A stretch of DNA of 64,000 bases from Methylorubrum salsuginis (GCF_900114375.1 NZ_FOSV01000002.1:124001-188000); one strand, 5' to 3'; shown: positions 8,191 through 15,747, counted from the first letter of the stretch. Numbers and translations: made by a program. Notes: generated by a model from the sequence alone, not told the origin.

Positions 8191-8865
8191 TCAGCGCGCC
8201 GCCTCGATCGTCACCTCGCCGGCGCGGCAATTCTGGCGCGCCACCTCCGGGCAGGGGGCGAAGCCGCGCAGGTCCTTCGAGAAGCAGATCCGCACCTCCT
8301 GCAACTGGCCGCGGCGGCAGGTCACCGCCATCATGTCCGGGCGCAGGCCCTTGTTGGCGGCCACGAACTGGCGGGCGATGTCGATCGGCGCCGCGCGGAT
8401 CGTGCCGTCCGGCTTGTTGAGCGCGTCGGGGATCGTCACCGCCGTGCGGGCGGCCTTCACCGCCTTGAAGTAAGCGACGGGATCGAGGCCCGAGCAGGTG
8501 CCGTGGGTGCGCCATTCGTGGCGGGCGAGCCCCTCGCTCGGCATCACCTCGCCCGCGGCATCGATGGCGTTGCGGGTGAGCGGGCGCTCGACCGCGGAGC
8601 AGTTCGAGGGGAAGCCGCGGTCGTATTGCGGCCACAGCCCATGGACGACGAAGCCGAGGCCGCGGCCCGGCGCGCATTGGCCGTCGCGGTCGCGGCGCGC
8701 GCCCTCGCCGTCGCAATAGGTCGGCGACCAAGACAGTGCCAACACGTAGAAGTCGAAGCTGCCGGGCTCCCCGCCGCCGCGCCGGAACCCGCCGAAATCC
8801 TGCGCGCCCGCAACTGACGAGAGCGTCAGCCCGAGGGTGAGCGCGGCAAGCGAACGGCGGAGCAT
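8191..8865 (-). CDS. Secreted ribonuclease T2 family protein
   Basis: A 224-residue periplasmic endoribonuclease. A signal peptide (MLRRSLAALTLGLTLSSVAGAQ) leads into an RNase T2 domain with both active-site boxes: CAS I FVVHGLWPQ and CAS II HEWRTHGTC, carrying the catalytic histidines and glutamate. Cysteines typical of the family's disulfides are present. The ATG at 8865 was chosen because it opens the signal peptide; the frame is open further upstream without a plausible leader. The RNase I-like role in scavenging or degrading periplasmic RNA is inferred from the family. Confidence 0.88.
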   Translation of the reverse strand: MLRRSLAALTLGLTLSSVAGAQDFGGFRRGGGEPGSFDFYVLALSWSPTYCDGEGARRDRDGQCAPGRGLGFVVHGLWPQYDRGFPSNCSAVERPLTRNAIDAAGEVMPSEGLARHEWRTHGTCSGLDPVAYFKAVKAARTAVTIPDALNKPDGTIRAAPIDIARQFVAANKGLRPDMMAVTCRRGQLQEVRICFSKDLRGFAPCPEVARQNCRAGEVTIEAAR

Positions 8866-8900
8866 GGCGGTCTCGGAGAAAGCGCGGGGCGGTTCCCCGG

Positions 8901-8933
8901 ACGATGCCGGGCGTGGGCCGCAAGTCAAGCTTG
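8901..8933 (-). promoter_or_regulatory. Repeated 33-bp upstream element, copy 1 (before RNase T2)
   Basis: A 33-base sequence lies 35 bases upstream of the RNase T2 start. An almost identical sequence occurs at 9471-9503, upstream of the next minus-strand gene. Read on the minus strand it begins CAAGCTTGACTTGCGGCC, with a TTGACT hexamer that could serve as a -35 box. Copying of a promoter region, or a small dispersed repeat, are both possible. Confidence 0.5.
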
Positions 8934-8968
8934 TACTCTGAGCCGCCCGCGCTTTTCCGATCACGTCC

Positions 8969-9436
8969 TTATGGCCGGGCCATCCGGCAGGCGGTGGCGT
9001 AGGCGTAGGCGAGGTTGCGGTCGAGGCCGTGGACGCAGAAATCGACGCCCCAGGTCGCGCCGATGATGCCGAGGCTCTCGCGCACCGAGTAATCGACCTT
9101 GCGGCGCACCCCGTCCGAGGTGGTGGCGACCGCCGAGCAGTAGCGGCGCGGGATGAAGTCGACGCCGTAGGGGCGCCAGGCCGTGCGCTCGATCCGCTCG
9201 TAGGAGAGGATCGTCAGCGACGAGTTCCAGAACTTCGCCTCCTTCTCGGCGAACTGGGTCGAGACCTTCTCCAGCACCGCCGTGTCCTGGCAGCCGGGGA
9301 TGTCGGCGTCGTAGGGGAAGGTCTGCTCCTCGGCCGGCGAGATTTCTTCGCGGCCGGAGCGGGCGAAGGCCGGGTGCACGGCCGAGACCGTGACGAGGCC
9401 CAGCGCCAGGACGGCGAGGGGAAGGTTCGGGCGCAT
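8969..9436 (-). CDS. Periplasmic conserved hypothetical protein
   Basis: A 155-residue exported protein of unknown function. The signal peptide is MRPNLPLAVLALGLVTVSAVHPAFA. The mature part contains DIPGCQD, a run ILSYERIERTAWRPYG, RRYCSA and a C-terminal VHGLDRNLAYAYATACRMARP. Three cysteines could form disulfides. It is not an RNase T2, although it lies directly upstream of one on the same strand and both genes carry the same 33-base upstream element, suggesting shared regulation. The start at 9436 opens the signal peptide. Confidence 0.7.
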   Translation of the reverse strand: MRPNLPLAVLALGLVTVSAVHPAFARSGREEISPAEEQTFPYDADIPGCQDTAVLEKVSTQFAEKEAKFWNSSLTILSYERIERTAWRPYGVDFIPRRYCSAVATTSDGVRRKVDYSVRESLGIIGATWGVDFCVHGLDRNLAYAYATACRMARP

Positions 9437-9470
9437 GCCGCTCAGATCCGCCTGTTGAGAATGGCGAAAG

Positions 9471-9503
9471 ACGATGCCGGGTGCCGGCCGCAAGTCAAGC
9501 TTG
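9471..9503 (-). promoter_or_regulatory. Repeated 33-bp upstream element, copy 2
   Basis: Second copy of the element seen at 8901-8933, differing at only a few positions and located 34 bases upstream of the periplasmic hypothetical gene. The near-identical distance to the two start codons argues for a promoter or operator function. Confidence 0.5.
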
Positions 9504-9571
9504 CGCCGCCGGGCGGCGTTCGTTTTGGCCGCCGTTGGGGCTTGGGGGGCACACCGGCGGCTCGGCCGCCC

Positions 9572-10126
9572 CTATCGCGACTTCGGCAGCGGGCGGCTGA
9601 CGAAGGCTGAGCCCGCCAGCAGGAAACGCCACGGCGTGTCGGCCCCCTTGGTGATGCCGATGCGGGTGGTCGCCGCGACGCTCACCGGCCCCTCGGGCGC
9701 TCCCCAAGCGAACGGCATCCGGTCGAGCGGCAGGCCATCATACAGAGAATCGATGCCAAGTGCCTGGGCGAGGCGGCCGGGGCCGGCGCAGAGGCGCCGC
9801 GGATCGGCGAGGCCGCGGCGGGCCCGCATGGTGTCGAGGCCCTGCGTCGGGGCGAGGGCGCGGAGCAGCACGGCGCTGCCGGGTTCGCAGACGAGGTTGA
9901 GGCACCAGTGCAGGCCGTAGCTGCGGTAGACGTAGGCGCGGCCCGGCGGCCCGAACATGCTGGCGTTGCGCTTCGTCGGCCCCGAGAAGCTGTGGGAGGC
10001 CGGATCGGTGCGGTCGTAGGCCTCGGTCTCGACGATGGCGCCGCCGACGCCCTCGACCAGCAGGACGTGGCCGATCAGCTCGGCCGCGACGGTCGCGGCC
10101 GGGCGCTCGAAGAAGGCGGCGTCCAT
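9572..10126 (-). CDS. DNA-3-methyladenine glycosylase (AAG/MPG family)
   Basis: A 184-residue base-excision repair enzyme related to mammalian AAG. It shows the AELIGHVLLVEG start, the catalytic ETEAY motif near residue 35, SHSFSGPTKRNASMFGPPGRAYVY, and the C-terminal TTRIGITKGADTPWRF segment. It removes alkylated purines such as 3-methyladenine. The length is normal for the bacterial family. The gene lies nine bases downstream of rnhA on the same strand, so the two are probably co-transcribed. Confidence 0.92.
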   Translation of the reverse strand: MDAAFFERPAATVAAELIGHVLLVEGVGGAIVETEAYDRTDPASHSFSGPTKRNASMFGPPGRAYVYRSYGLHWCLNLVCEPGSAVLLRALAPTQGLDTMRARRGLADPRRLCAGPGRLAQALGIDSLYDGLPLDRMPFAWGAPEGPVSVAATTRIGITKGADTPWRFLLAGSAFVSRPLPKSR

Positions 10127-10135
10127 CCGCCCCCC

Positions 10136-10849
10136 TCAGGATGCCTTGCGCGTGGAGAACTCCGCCCGCGCGCGGGCGATGCCGGCGGGGCCGAGATCGA
10201 GGGCGAGCCGCACCGCCTCCTCCAGCAGCGCCTGGGGCGTCGTCCCGGCCCGGTCGGCGGCGCGGGTGAGCGCCCCGACGAGATCGGAGGGGAGGGCGAC
10301 CGGCGTGGTCTTCTGCACAAGGCTCGCCGTCGTCGGGGCGGGGGGCGTGGCGGACGCCGACGCCGTCGCGGAGACGGAGGACGCCGCGGTGGCGGTCGAG
10401 GACGAAGCGCTCGACACGCCCGTCAGCGCCGCGCGGCGCCCCTGCGCGGCGAGGCGGTCGGCGCGCTCGTTGCCGGCCTCGCCCGCATGGCCCCGCACCC
10501 AGGTCCAGCGCACGTCGCGGGCGGCGGCGAGGGCGTCGAGGCGCTGCATCAGGTCGATGTTCTTCACGGGGCCGGTGGCGGTGCGCCAGCCGCGGGCCTT
10601 CCAGCCGCGCATCCATTCGGTGACGGATTTGACCACGTACTGGCTGTCGCAGCGCATCTCGATCTGCGCCCCCTCGGGGAAATGTTCGAGGGCGCTGATC
10701 GCGGCGGTCAACTCCATGCGGTTGTTGGTGGTGGCGCGCTCGCCGCCGCACAGCTCGACGGTGCCGGTGGGCGCCTGGATCACGACGCCCCAGCCGCCGG
10801 GGCCGGGATTGGGATCGCAGCCGCCATCCGCGTAGACGATGGTTCGCAT
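10136..10849 (-). CDS. rnhA: Ribonuclease HI with extra C-terminal domain
   Basis: Residues 1-145 form a complete RNase HI: YADGGCDPNPGPGGWG carries the first catalytic Asp, then the Glu in NNRMELTAAI, the Asp in RCDSQYV, and the RGHAGEAGNERAD block. It degrades RNA in RNA-DNA hybrids. Typical enzymes end near residue 150. This one continues with an Ala/Ser/Thr-rich linker (about 145-180) and a helical segment of about 50 residues (VALPSDLVGALTRAAD, ALLEEAVRLALDLG) that resembles a ribbon-helix-helix or similar helical module. The function of the extension is unknown. Confidence 0.9.
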   Translation of the reverse strand: MRTIVYADGGCDPNPGPGGWGVVIQAPTGTVELCGGERATTNNRMELTAAISALEHFPEGAQIEMRCDSQYVVKSVTEWMRGWKARGWRTATGPVKNIDLMQRLDALAAARDVRWTWVRGHAGEAGNERADRLAAQGRRAALTGVSSASSSTATAASSVSATASASATPPAPTTASLVQKTTPVALPSDLVGALTRAADRAGTTPQALLEEAVRLALDLGPAGIARARAEFSTRKAS

Positions 10850-10895
10850 GGGTGCCTGGGCGTTTCGGGGTCGGGTGGGCCTGATACCGGGCCGC

Positions 10896-11693
10896 TCAGT
10901 CTTTGACCACGACCCGCGGCGCCGGGGCGACGGCTTCGGGCTCGGCCAGACCGCAGCGCTCGGCGGCCTCCGGCGGCAGCAGCGGGTCGAGCAGGCGGCG
11001 GCGCCCTTCGAGGAAGGCGAGCGCCTGCTCGGCCGGCACCGCCTCGCGGCCGGGCATCTCGACGAGGAAATGCTCCAGCGCGTAGCGGTAGCGCGTGACG
11101 CGAAGCCCCGCCTCCAGGCGGACCCAGGCGACGAGGCAGCGATTCTCGGCCACCCGCATGGCGGCCTCGCGCAGGTCGTCCTCGTTCAGGCTCCTGGCGA
11201 GGGGCAGGGCCCGCAAGCGCATCGCGTCGGCCTCGAACACGCGGGCCGCGAGGGCGGCGAAGGGCGGGATCAGCCGGCCGTCGGCGGTGGCGTCCTCCGA
11301 CAGGCGGCGGTAGCGGGAGACGGGCGAGCGGAAGCCCTGGTCCAGCAGCGCGTCGTGATAAGCCGCCACGTCGTCGGGCCGCCAAGCGGTCGGCAACGCC
11401 CGCACGCGGGTCAGGTTGGCGAGGGCGTCCTCGAAGGCGGCGCGCCCCTGCGCCGGCATCAGGAAGCGCCACGCGCGATCACGGAGAACCTCCTCGTCGT
11501 CGGTGAGCGGCGAGGCCGACACCATCAGGCCGCGCTCGGCCGCGGCGAGGCTGCCGGTGGTCTCGATCAGGCCGTTCCAGCTGCTCTTGGCCGGCCGCCC
11601 GAAATCCCCCTCCTGCGCGCAGGAGGCGAGCGTGGCCGCCAGCAGCAGCGAGACCAGCGGGAGGGGAAGGCGGGGCCCGCCCCCGCGGATCAC
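10896..11693 (-). CDS. Putative lipoprotein, hypothetical
   Basis: A 265-residue protein that starts with GTG at 11693 and has a lipoprotein signal peptide (LVSLLLAATLASC, lipobox LASC near residue 24), so it is probably anchored in the outer or inner membrane facing the periplasm. The mature part is helix-rich, with Arg/Ala-rich stretches, and has no domain I recognise. The GTG overlaps the stop of the upstream 72-residue gene (GTGA), which indicates translational coupling. The open frame extends further upstream, but that part is antisense-like and lacks a signal peptide. Confidence 0.68.
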   Translation of the reverse strand: MIRGGGPRLPLPLVSLLLAATLASCAQEGDFGRPAKSSWNGLIETTGSLAAAERGLMVSASPLTDDEEVLRDRAWRFLMPAQGRAAFEDALANLTRVRALPTAWRPDDVAAYHDALLDQGFRSPVSRYRRLSEDATADGRLIPPFAALAARVFEADAMRLRALPLARSLNEDDLREAAMRVAENRCLVAWVRLEAGLRVTRYRYALEHFLVEMPGREAVPAEQALAFLEGRRRLLDPLLPPEAAERCGLAEPEAVAPAPRVVVKD

Positions 11694-11908
11694 GAGCGGC
11701 GGCGCTGCGGCACCGCCGGGGCGTCCGCGTCCGGCAGCCGCTCGTAGCGCACGCCTGTGAAGAGCAGGATCTGGCCGCGGGGCGCGTCGTCGTCCTCGCG
11801 GCGGATGCGGCGCGCCGGAGCGGCCGGGAAGGGGACCACGGCCGCCGGAGCACGCTCGCGGAGGAAGGTCGAGGATCGCTTGGAAGGCGTCTTGGTCGAA
11901 GGCGTCAT
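11690..11908 (-). CDS. Small conserved hypothetical protein (72 aa)
   Basis: A basic 72-residue protein with a disordered N-terminus and a central segment RGQILLFTGVRYERLP, which I recall from short proteins found widely in Rhizobiales. It overlaps the GTG start of the following lipoprotein gene by four bases, which supports its being translated. No function is known to me. The start at 11908 is the only nearby ATG. Confidence 0.62.
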   Translation of the reverse strand: MTPSTKTPSKRSSTFLRERAPAAVVPFPAAPARRIRREDDDAPRGQILLFTGVRYERLPDADAPAVPQRRRS

Positions 11909-12354
11909 GAGCCTGTCCCGTCATGCGGTGGAAACCGGCGGCTGACGCCCCCTCGGCGCCTCGGGGGGAGGCGGCGCGGGAGCGGCAGGGGCGCCGTGGA
12001 CGGGCTGGTCCGTCCGGCCGGGCTGTCGGGCCAAGCTCATCACGACGTGGTTAACGGAATGTTTCGACCGCTCAGCTCGCGGCCCTCATCCGCGCCGGAT
12101 GCAGCGGCGAGGCGTCGCAGGTGGCATTCCGGCGACACCGGCCTGCTCCTTGCTTCGACCGTCTCGCCCATGGCGGGCTTATCCTCCCTTCGACTTGAGG
12201 CCCCGCGCGCGTCACGCCGTGGGGCCTTTTTTCGGCCCTCGCGGATGCTGTGGCGCGGGGGCGGGCACCGGATGCTGCGCTTGCTAACGTGGCGCGATGC
12301 CCGATATGCGGAGCCTCGGAAGGCCCTCTGGGATCGAGCGAAGGACAAGGCAGG
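11909..12354. other. Gene-free stretch with orphan terminator
   Basis: About 445 bases between the minus-strand small gene and the plus-strand cysteine-rich gene. It contains GC-rich inverted repeats near 11947-11977 and the intrinsic terminator at 12198-12232 described separately. No reading frame here looks like a protein. It must carry the promoters of both flanking genes and might encode a small RNA. Confidence 0.5.
12198..12232 (+). terminator. Intrinsic terminator with no upstream gene (possible sRNA end or leader attenuator)
   Basis: Stem AGGCCCC (12198-12204) and GGGGCCT (12221-12227) with six consecutive T residues from 12227. It is a well-formed plus-strand rho-independent terminator, yet the only upstream gene is on the other strand. 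It therefore ends either a small RNA or the leader of the gene at 12355. Confidence 0.65.
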
Positions 12355-12690
12355 ATGCGTCCGGACTTCTCACGACTTGGCAGACGACCGCGCGCTTCGC
12401 GGGGCCTGTCGGCGGCCCTGAGACTCGCCCCCTTCGCCCTCGTCGCCCTGGCCGTCACCCCGGCCCAGGCCCAGCGCGAGGACCAGGGGCTCCAGCTCGG
12501 CTGCGCCAACGACTATTTCCGCCTCTGCGCCGGCGTCGATCCGAACAGCCCGGACGCCGAGAACTGCATGAACCGCAACCGCGCGCGGCTCTCGCCCGAA
12601 TGCCGCTCGGCCATCAGCGACTACGACAAGCGCACCGGCAGCGCGAAGAGCAACGGCCGCGCCCGCGGCGCCGGGCAGGCGGACGACTGA
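12355..12690 (+). CDS. Secreted cysteine-rich repeat protein
   Basis: A 111-residue exported protein. A basic N-terminus and hydrophobic core (LRLAPFALVALAVTPAQAQ) form a signal peptide. The mature part of about 65 residues contains one cysteine-rich motif: GCANDYFRLCAGVDP, then CMNRNRARLSPECRSAI, similar to the bacterial Cys-rich repeat proteins related to Golgi-protein repeats. The C-terminal tail is basic and Gly-rich. The function is unknown. The start at 12355 places a normal signal peptide at the N-terminus. Confidence 0.7.
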   Translation: MRPDFSRLGRRPRASRGLSAALRLAPFALVALAVTPAQAQREDQGLQLGCANDYFRLCAGVDPNSPDAENCMNRNRARLSPECRSAISDYDKRTGSAKSNGRARGAGQADD

Positions 12691-12757
12691 TTGCTTCGTC
12701 GCTGCCGGGACGAGGCGTTCCGGCAGCGGCGCGGCGGATAGGGCGCGGGGGACGAGC

Positions 12758-13723
12758 ATGGCGTTGACCGTCGCGGTCCAGATGGACCCGATCCAGTCGA
12801 TCCGCATCGCGGGCGACACCACCTTCGGCCTGATGTTGGAGGCGCAGCGGCGCGGCCACACCCTCTTTACCTACACGCCCGACCGGCTCTCGCTGCAGGG
12901 CCGGCGCGTCACCGCTCACGCGATGCCGGTGACGGTGCAGGATGTCGAGGGCGCGCACGCGACGCTTCAGGCTCCGGAGCGGATCGACCTCGCGGAGGTC
13001 GACGTGGTGCTGATGCGCCAGGATCCGCCCTTCGACATGGCCTACGTCACCGCCACCCACATGCTGGAGACGATTGCCTCCCGCACATTGGTGGTGAACG
13101 ATCCGGCGGAGGTCCGAAACGCCCCGGAAAAGCTGTTCGTCCTCGATTTCCCCGACCTGATGCCGCCGACGCTGATCTCCCGCGACCGCGCCGAGATCGA
13201 GGCGTTCCGGGCCGAGCACGGCACCATCGTGATGAAGCCGCTGCACGGGCACGGCGGGGCGGCGGTGTTCCGGGTCTCCGAGGACGATCCGAATTTCGGC
13301 TCGATGTTCGATCTGTTCGCCGCGACGTTCCGGGAGCAATGGGTGGTCCAGCGCTTCCTCGAGAGGATCACCGAGGGCGACAAGCGCATCATCCTCGTCG
13401 AAGGCGAGCCGATGGGGGCGATCAACCGGGTGCCGGCCAAGGGCGACATCCGCTCCAACATGGTCCGCGGGGGAGCTGCCGGCGCCTCCGACCTGACCGA
13501 GCGCGAGCGTGAGATCTGCGCCAGGATCGGCCCGGAGCTGCGCCGCCGCGGCCTGATCCTCGTCGGCATCGACGTGATCGACGGCCACCTCACCGAGATC
13601 AACGTCACCTCGCCGACGGGCGTGCGCACGATCAAGCGCCTCGGCGGGCCGGACCTGACCGGGCCGATCTGGGACGCCATCGAGGCCCGGCTGGCGGCGC
13701 GGCGCTCGACGCCGCAGGGTTAG
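12758..13723 (+). CDS. gshB: Glutathione synthetase
   Basis: A 321-residue ATP-grasp enzyme that joins gamma-glutamylcysteine and glycine to make glutathione. It shows the N-terminal MDPIQSIRIAGDTTF motif, the VVNDPAEVRNAPEKLF segment, the ATP-grasp KPLHGHGGAAVFR loop, and the metal-binding IDVIDGHLTEINVTSPTGVRTI near the C-terminus. The length is standard for bacterial GshB. A dispersed palindromic repeat begins immediately after the stop and may act as its terminator. A glutathione-degrading ChaC homologue occurs later in the window. Confidence 0.95.
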   Translation: MALTVAVQMDPIQSIRIAGDTTFGLMLEAQRRGHTLFTYTPDRLSLQGRRVTAHAMPVTVQDVEGAHATLQAPERIDLAEVDVVLMRQDPPFDMAYVTATHMLETIASRTLVVNDPAEVRNAPEKLFVLDFPDLMPPTLISRDRAEIEAFRAEHGTIVMKPLHGHGGAAVFRVSEDDPNFGSMFDLFAATFREQWVVQRFLERITEGDKRIILVEGEPMGAINRVPAKGDIRSNMVRGGAAGASDLTEREREICARIGPELRRRGLILVGIDVIDGHLTEINVTSPTGVRTIKRLGGPDLTGPIWDAIEARLAARRSTPQG

Positions 13724-13775
13724 CGCATCGTCCCGAAAGGTGGTTTCCGCCTTTCGGAAAGAGACGATGCTCTAG
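13724..13775. repeat. Dispersed palindromic repeat (GCATCGTC family)
   Basis: GCATCGTC (13725-13732) and CCGAAAGG pair with CCTTTCGG and GACGATGC (13763-13770), followed by TCTAG. This is a Rhizobiales-type repetitive extragenic palindrome that I recognise from many Methylobacterium intergenic regions. It sits directly behind gshB and overlaps the stop codon of the convergent 54-residue gene. Confidence 0.75.
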
Positions 13776-13936
13776 CGGAATAACGGAAGCCCGGAGCCGA
13801 TCAGGGCGAGCCCGAGGATCAACAGCCCGCCCGCGACGGATTCGGCGAGGGCCACCCGCTCCTCGAACTGGTGGGCGAGCCCTGCCAGCACGGCACCGGC
13901 GGCAAGGCAGGCCAGGGAGGCCGCAACCATCACCAT
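13772..13936 (-). CDS. Small membrane protein (54 aa), hypothetical
   Basis: A short reading frame on the minus strand starting ATG-GTG-ATG. It encodes 54 residues with two hydrophobic segments: VAASLACLAAGAVLAGLA (about 4-21) and VAGGLLILGLALIGSGLPLF (about 34-53), separated by a charged loop HQFEERVALAES. A GGGAG motif lies about nine bases upstream of the first ATG. The pattern of two helices with a charged connector, together with normal high-GC codon use, argues for a real small inner-membrane protein. The stop codon lies in the end of the adjacent palindromic repeat. Confidence 0.6.
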   Translation of the reverse strand: MVMVAASLACLAAGAVLAGLAHQFEERVALAESVAGGLLILGLALIGSGLPLFR

Positions 13937-14930
13937 CTCACGCGCTCCCGTTCTCCGGGCGTGAACCGATGGGATGCCTCCGATGACGCGAGCGTTCGAG
14001 TGACATGGGGACGTCCGTAAGGAAACTGCCAGTTCCGAGGCGGTCTGCGCGCGTGGTCGGGCAATGATGGTGTTATGGAAATTGGACTTCGCGAATCAAA
14101 CAAATCTTTTTGGCCGAATTATGGATGCTATGATTGCAGAATTTTGATCAACTTGAAATTGTTTTATCATCAAGGTGTCATCGCATGTATGCCTGATGCA
14201 GGTCACATAGTATTCGATAAAATACCCTATAAATGAAGTCATAAATGGCTAAAATATTGACCATTATAAATTGTCAGGAGCCATGCGATGCTCGTGTTGT
14301 TCAAATTAAACACTTAGGATGGATTCCATGGTGCGCTGTCGAGCGAATGGCCTGGGATTTGTGAGAGTTTCTCATTGTCGAGCAAGGACGCAAGAGATTG
14401 GCTGCCCCGCAGGGGCAAGCACTGCAGCCCGTGATTGAGGCTGCCGCCCGAAGGGTACGACGTCGCTCAAGCAGCTTCGTCGCCCCCTGTCTGTTATTCT
14501 CTGGCAATATCGGAACGGCATCAGGTAGCGGCCCATCTCCGAGACGTCGGTTCACTGGTTCAGATAGCCAAGTCGTCATTCGCGGGGCGCGCTTCCATGT
14601 GAAAACGGCTGCGCGACAGCCCGCGGGATATAGCCTCGCCTCGGGTATGATCTTCCTCCGCGGCTCAGCGTGCGGGCTCACCAGAAGGCGGTGAGGGTCA
14701 CGAAACGAGGGAATCTGCAGCCGAGCGAGACGCTTTCAGAGTATTGAGTCATTTGCCCGGCGGTTATGGACACCTTCAAAGAGGAGTGCGCCATCGCCAC
14801 CCGCTATCGAAAGATCGGTGTCATCTCATCGGCGTCCCGCCTCTCTGCGGCCTGAGGTTGCATTGGGCAATCGCGGACGCAAGGGGCTGTGTGAATAAGA
14901 TTTTTCCCCGAACGCTGGCCCCCGCCTTTC
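13937..14930. other. Gene-poor stretch with AT-rich island
   Basis: About 1 kb without a convincing gene. Bases 14101-14280 contain 60 G or C in 180 (33%), far below the surrounding DNA. A 48-codon minus-strand frame (14096-14242) is open in this island but has no clear ribosome binding site. Frames at about 14300-14700 on both strands have no recognisable domain. The stretch looks like foreign or decayed DNA next to a palindromic element. Confidence 0.55.
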
Positions 14931-15050
14931 TCATACCAAGCGGCACGGAACAGGACCGATGGGCCTGTTCCGTGCGTCCGGTGGACGCCCGCCGCTCCGC
15001 AGTCGCGGGGGCAATCGGCGATGAGTCAGAATCATCGCCGATTGGTATGA
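14931..15050. repeat. MITE-like palindromic element with terminal inverted repeats
   Basis: A 120-base element whose ends are inverted repeats with one mismatch (TCATACCAAGCGG at 14931-14943; CCGATTGGTATGA at 15038-15050). Inside are two perfect hairpins: CACGGAACAGG with CCTGTTCCGTG (14944-14974, 11 bp) and CAATCGGCGATGA with TCATCGCCGATTG (15012-15044, 13 bp). It lies just beyond the aat stop codon. It has no coding capacity, so it would need a transposase elsewhere to move. Confidence 0.7.
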
Positions 15051-15069
15051 GTGATGGTTTGACGTCGAG

Positions 15070-15747
15070 TTAGTCTGCGGCGTCGCGCCCGAGCCCGAGA
15101 TCGGCCAGAACCTCGTGGCCCGAAAACACCCGCGCCGGGTCGCCCCACTCGGCCCGTTCGGCGGCGGCTTCGGTGAGGCGGCGCTTGTAGACGTGGCGGG
15201 GCACCTCCTCGACACCGAACTGGCTGAGATGCTCGGTGAGGAACTGCGTGTCGGCCAAGCGAAAACCGCCGCGGCGCAGGCGCGCGACGAGGTGGACGAG
15301 GGCGACCTTCGAGGCGTCGCGGGCCTCGTGGAACATGCTCTCGCCGAAGAACGCCGCACCGAGGCAGACCCCGTAGAGCCCGCCCACCAGCCGGCCGTCC
15401 TGATAGACCTCCACGGTGTGGCACGCGCCGCGGTCGTAGAGCGCGCCGTAGAGGTCGCGGATGCGGCCGTTGATCCAGGTGCGGTCGGTGTCGCGGCGCG
15501 GGGCGGCGCAACCGTCGATCACCGCGTCGAAGTCGCGGTCGCTCGCCACCTCGAACAGATCGGAGCGCACGGTGCGGGCGAGGCGCTTGGGCACGTGGAA
15601 CCGGTCGAGGGGCAGGACACCGCGCGCCCGCGGCTCGACCCAGTAGATCGTCGGGTCGTCGGCATCCTCCGCCATCGGGAAGATGCCCGCCGCGTAGGCC
15701 TTGAGCAGGATGTCGGGCGTAATGTCCACGGAAGTCCTGTCGTGCAT
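15070..15747 (-). CDS. aat: Leucyl/phenylalanyl-tRNA-protein transferase
   Basis: A 225-residue L/F-transferase that adds Leu or Phe to N-terminal Arg or Lys of proteins, marking them for ClpS/ClpAP degradation. Diagnostic motifs are [64 protein letters not shown] and [17 protein letters not shown]. The length matches the family. It follows accC on the same strand but is separated by a strong terminator, so it probably has its own promoter within the 100-base gap. Confidence 0.95.
   Translation of the reverse strand: MHDRTSVDITPDILLKAYAAGIFPMAEDADDPTIYWVEPRARGVLPLDRFHVPKRLARTVRSDLFEVASDRDFDAVIDGCAAPRRDTDRTWINGRIRDLYGALYDRGACHTVEVYQDGRLVGGLYGVCLGAAFFGESMFHEARDASKVALVHLVARLRRGGFRLADTQFLTEHLSQFGVEEVPRHVYKRRLTEAAAERAEWGDPARVFSGHEVLADLGLGRDAAD

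Noticed and set aside
14301..14694. Open frames on both strands of roughly 100-126 codons in the gene-poor region
   Set aside because: No domain, no plausible ribosome binding site, mutually overlapping, and composition typical of chance open frames in GC-rich DNA.
14766..14850. Short frame with ATRYRK, reminiscent of the C-terminus of IS5-family transposases
   Set aside because: Only six residues match; the flanking residues do not align with IS5 proteins in any frame and no terminal inverted repeat was tied to it.
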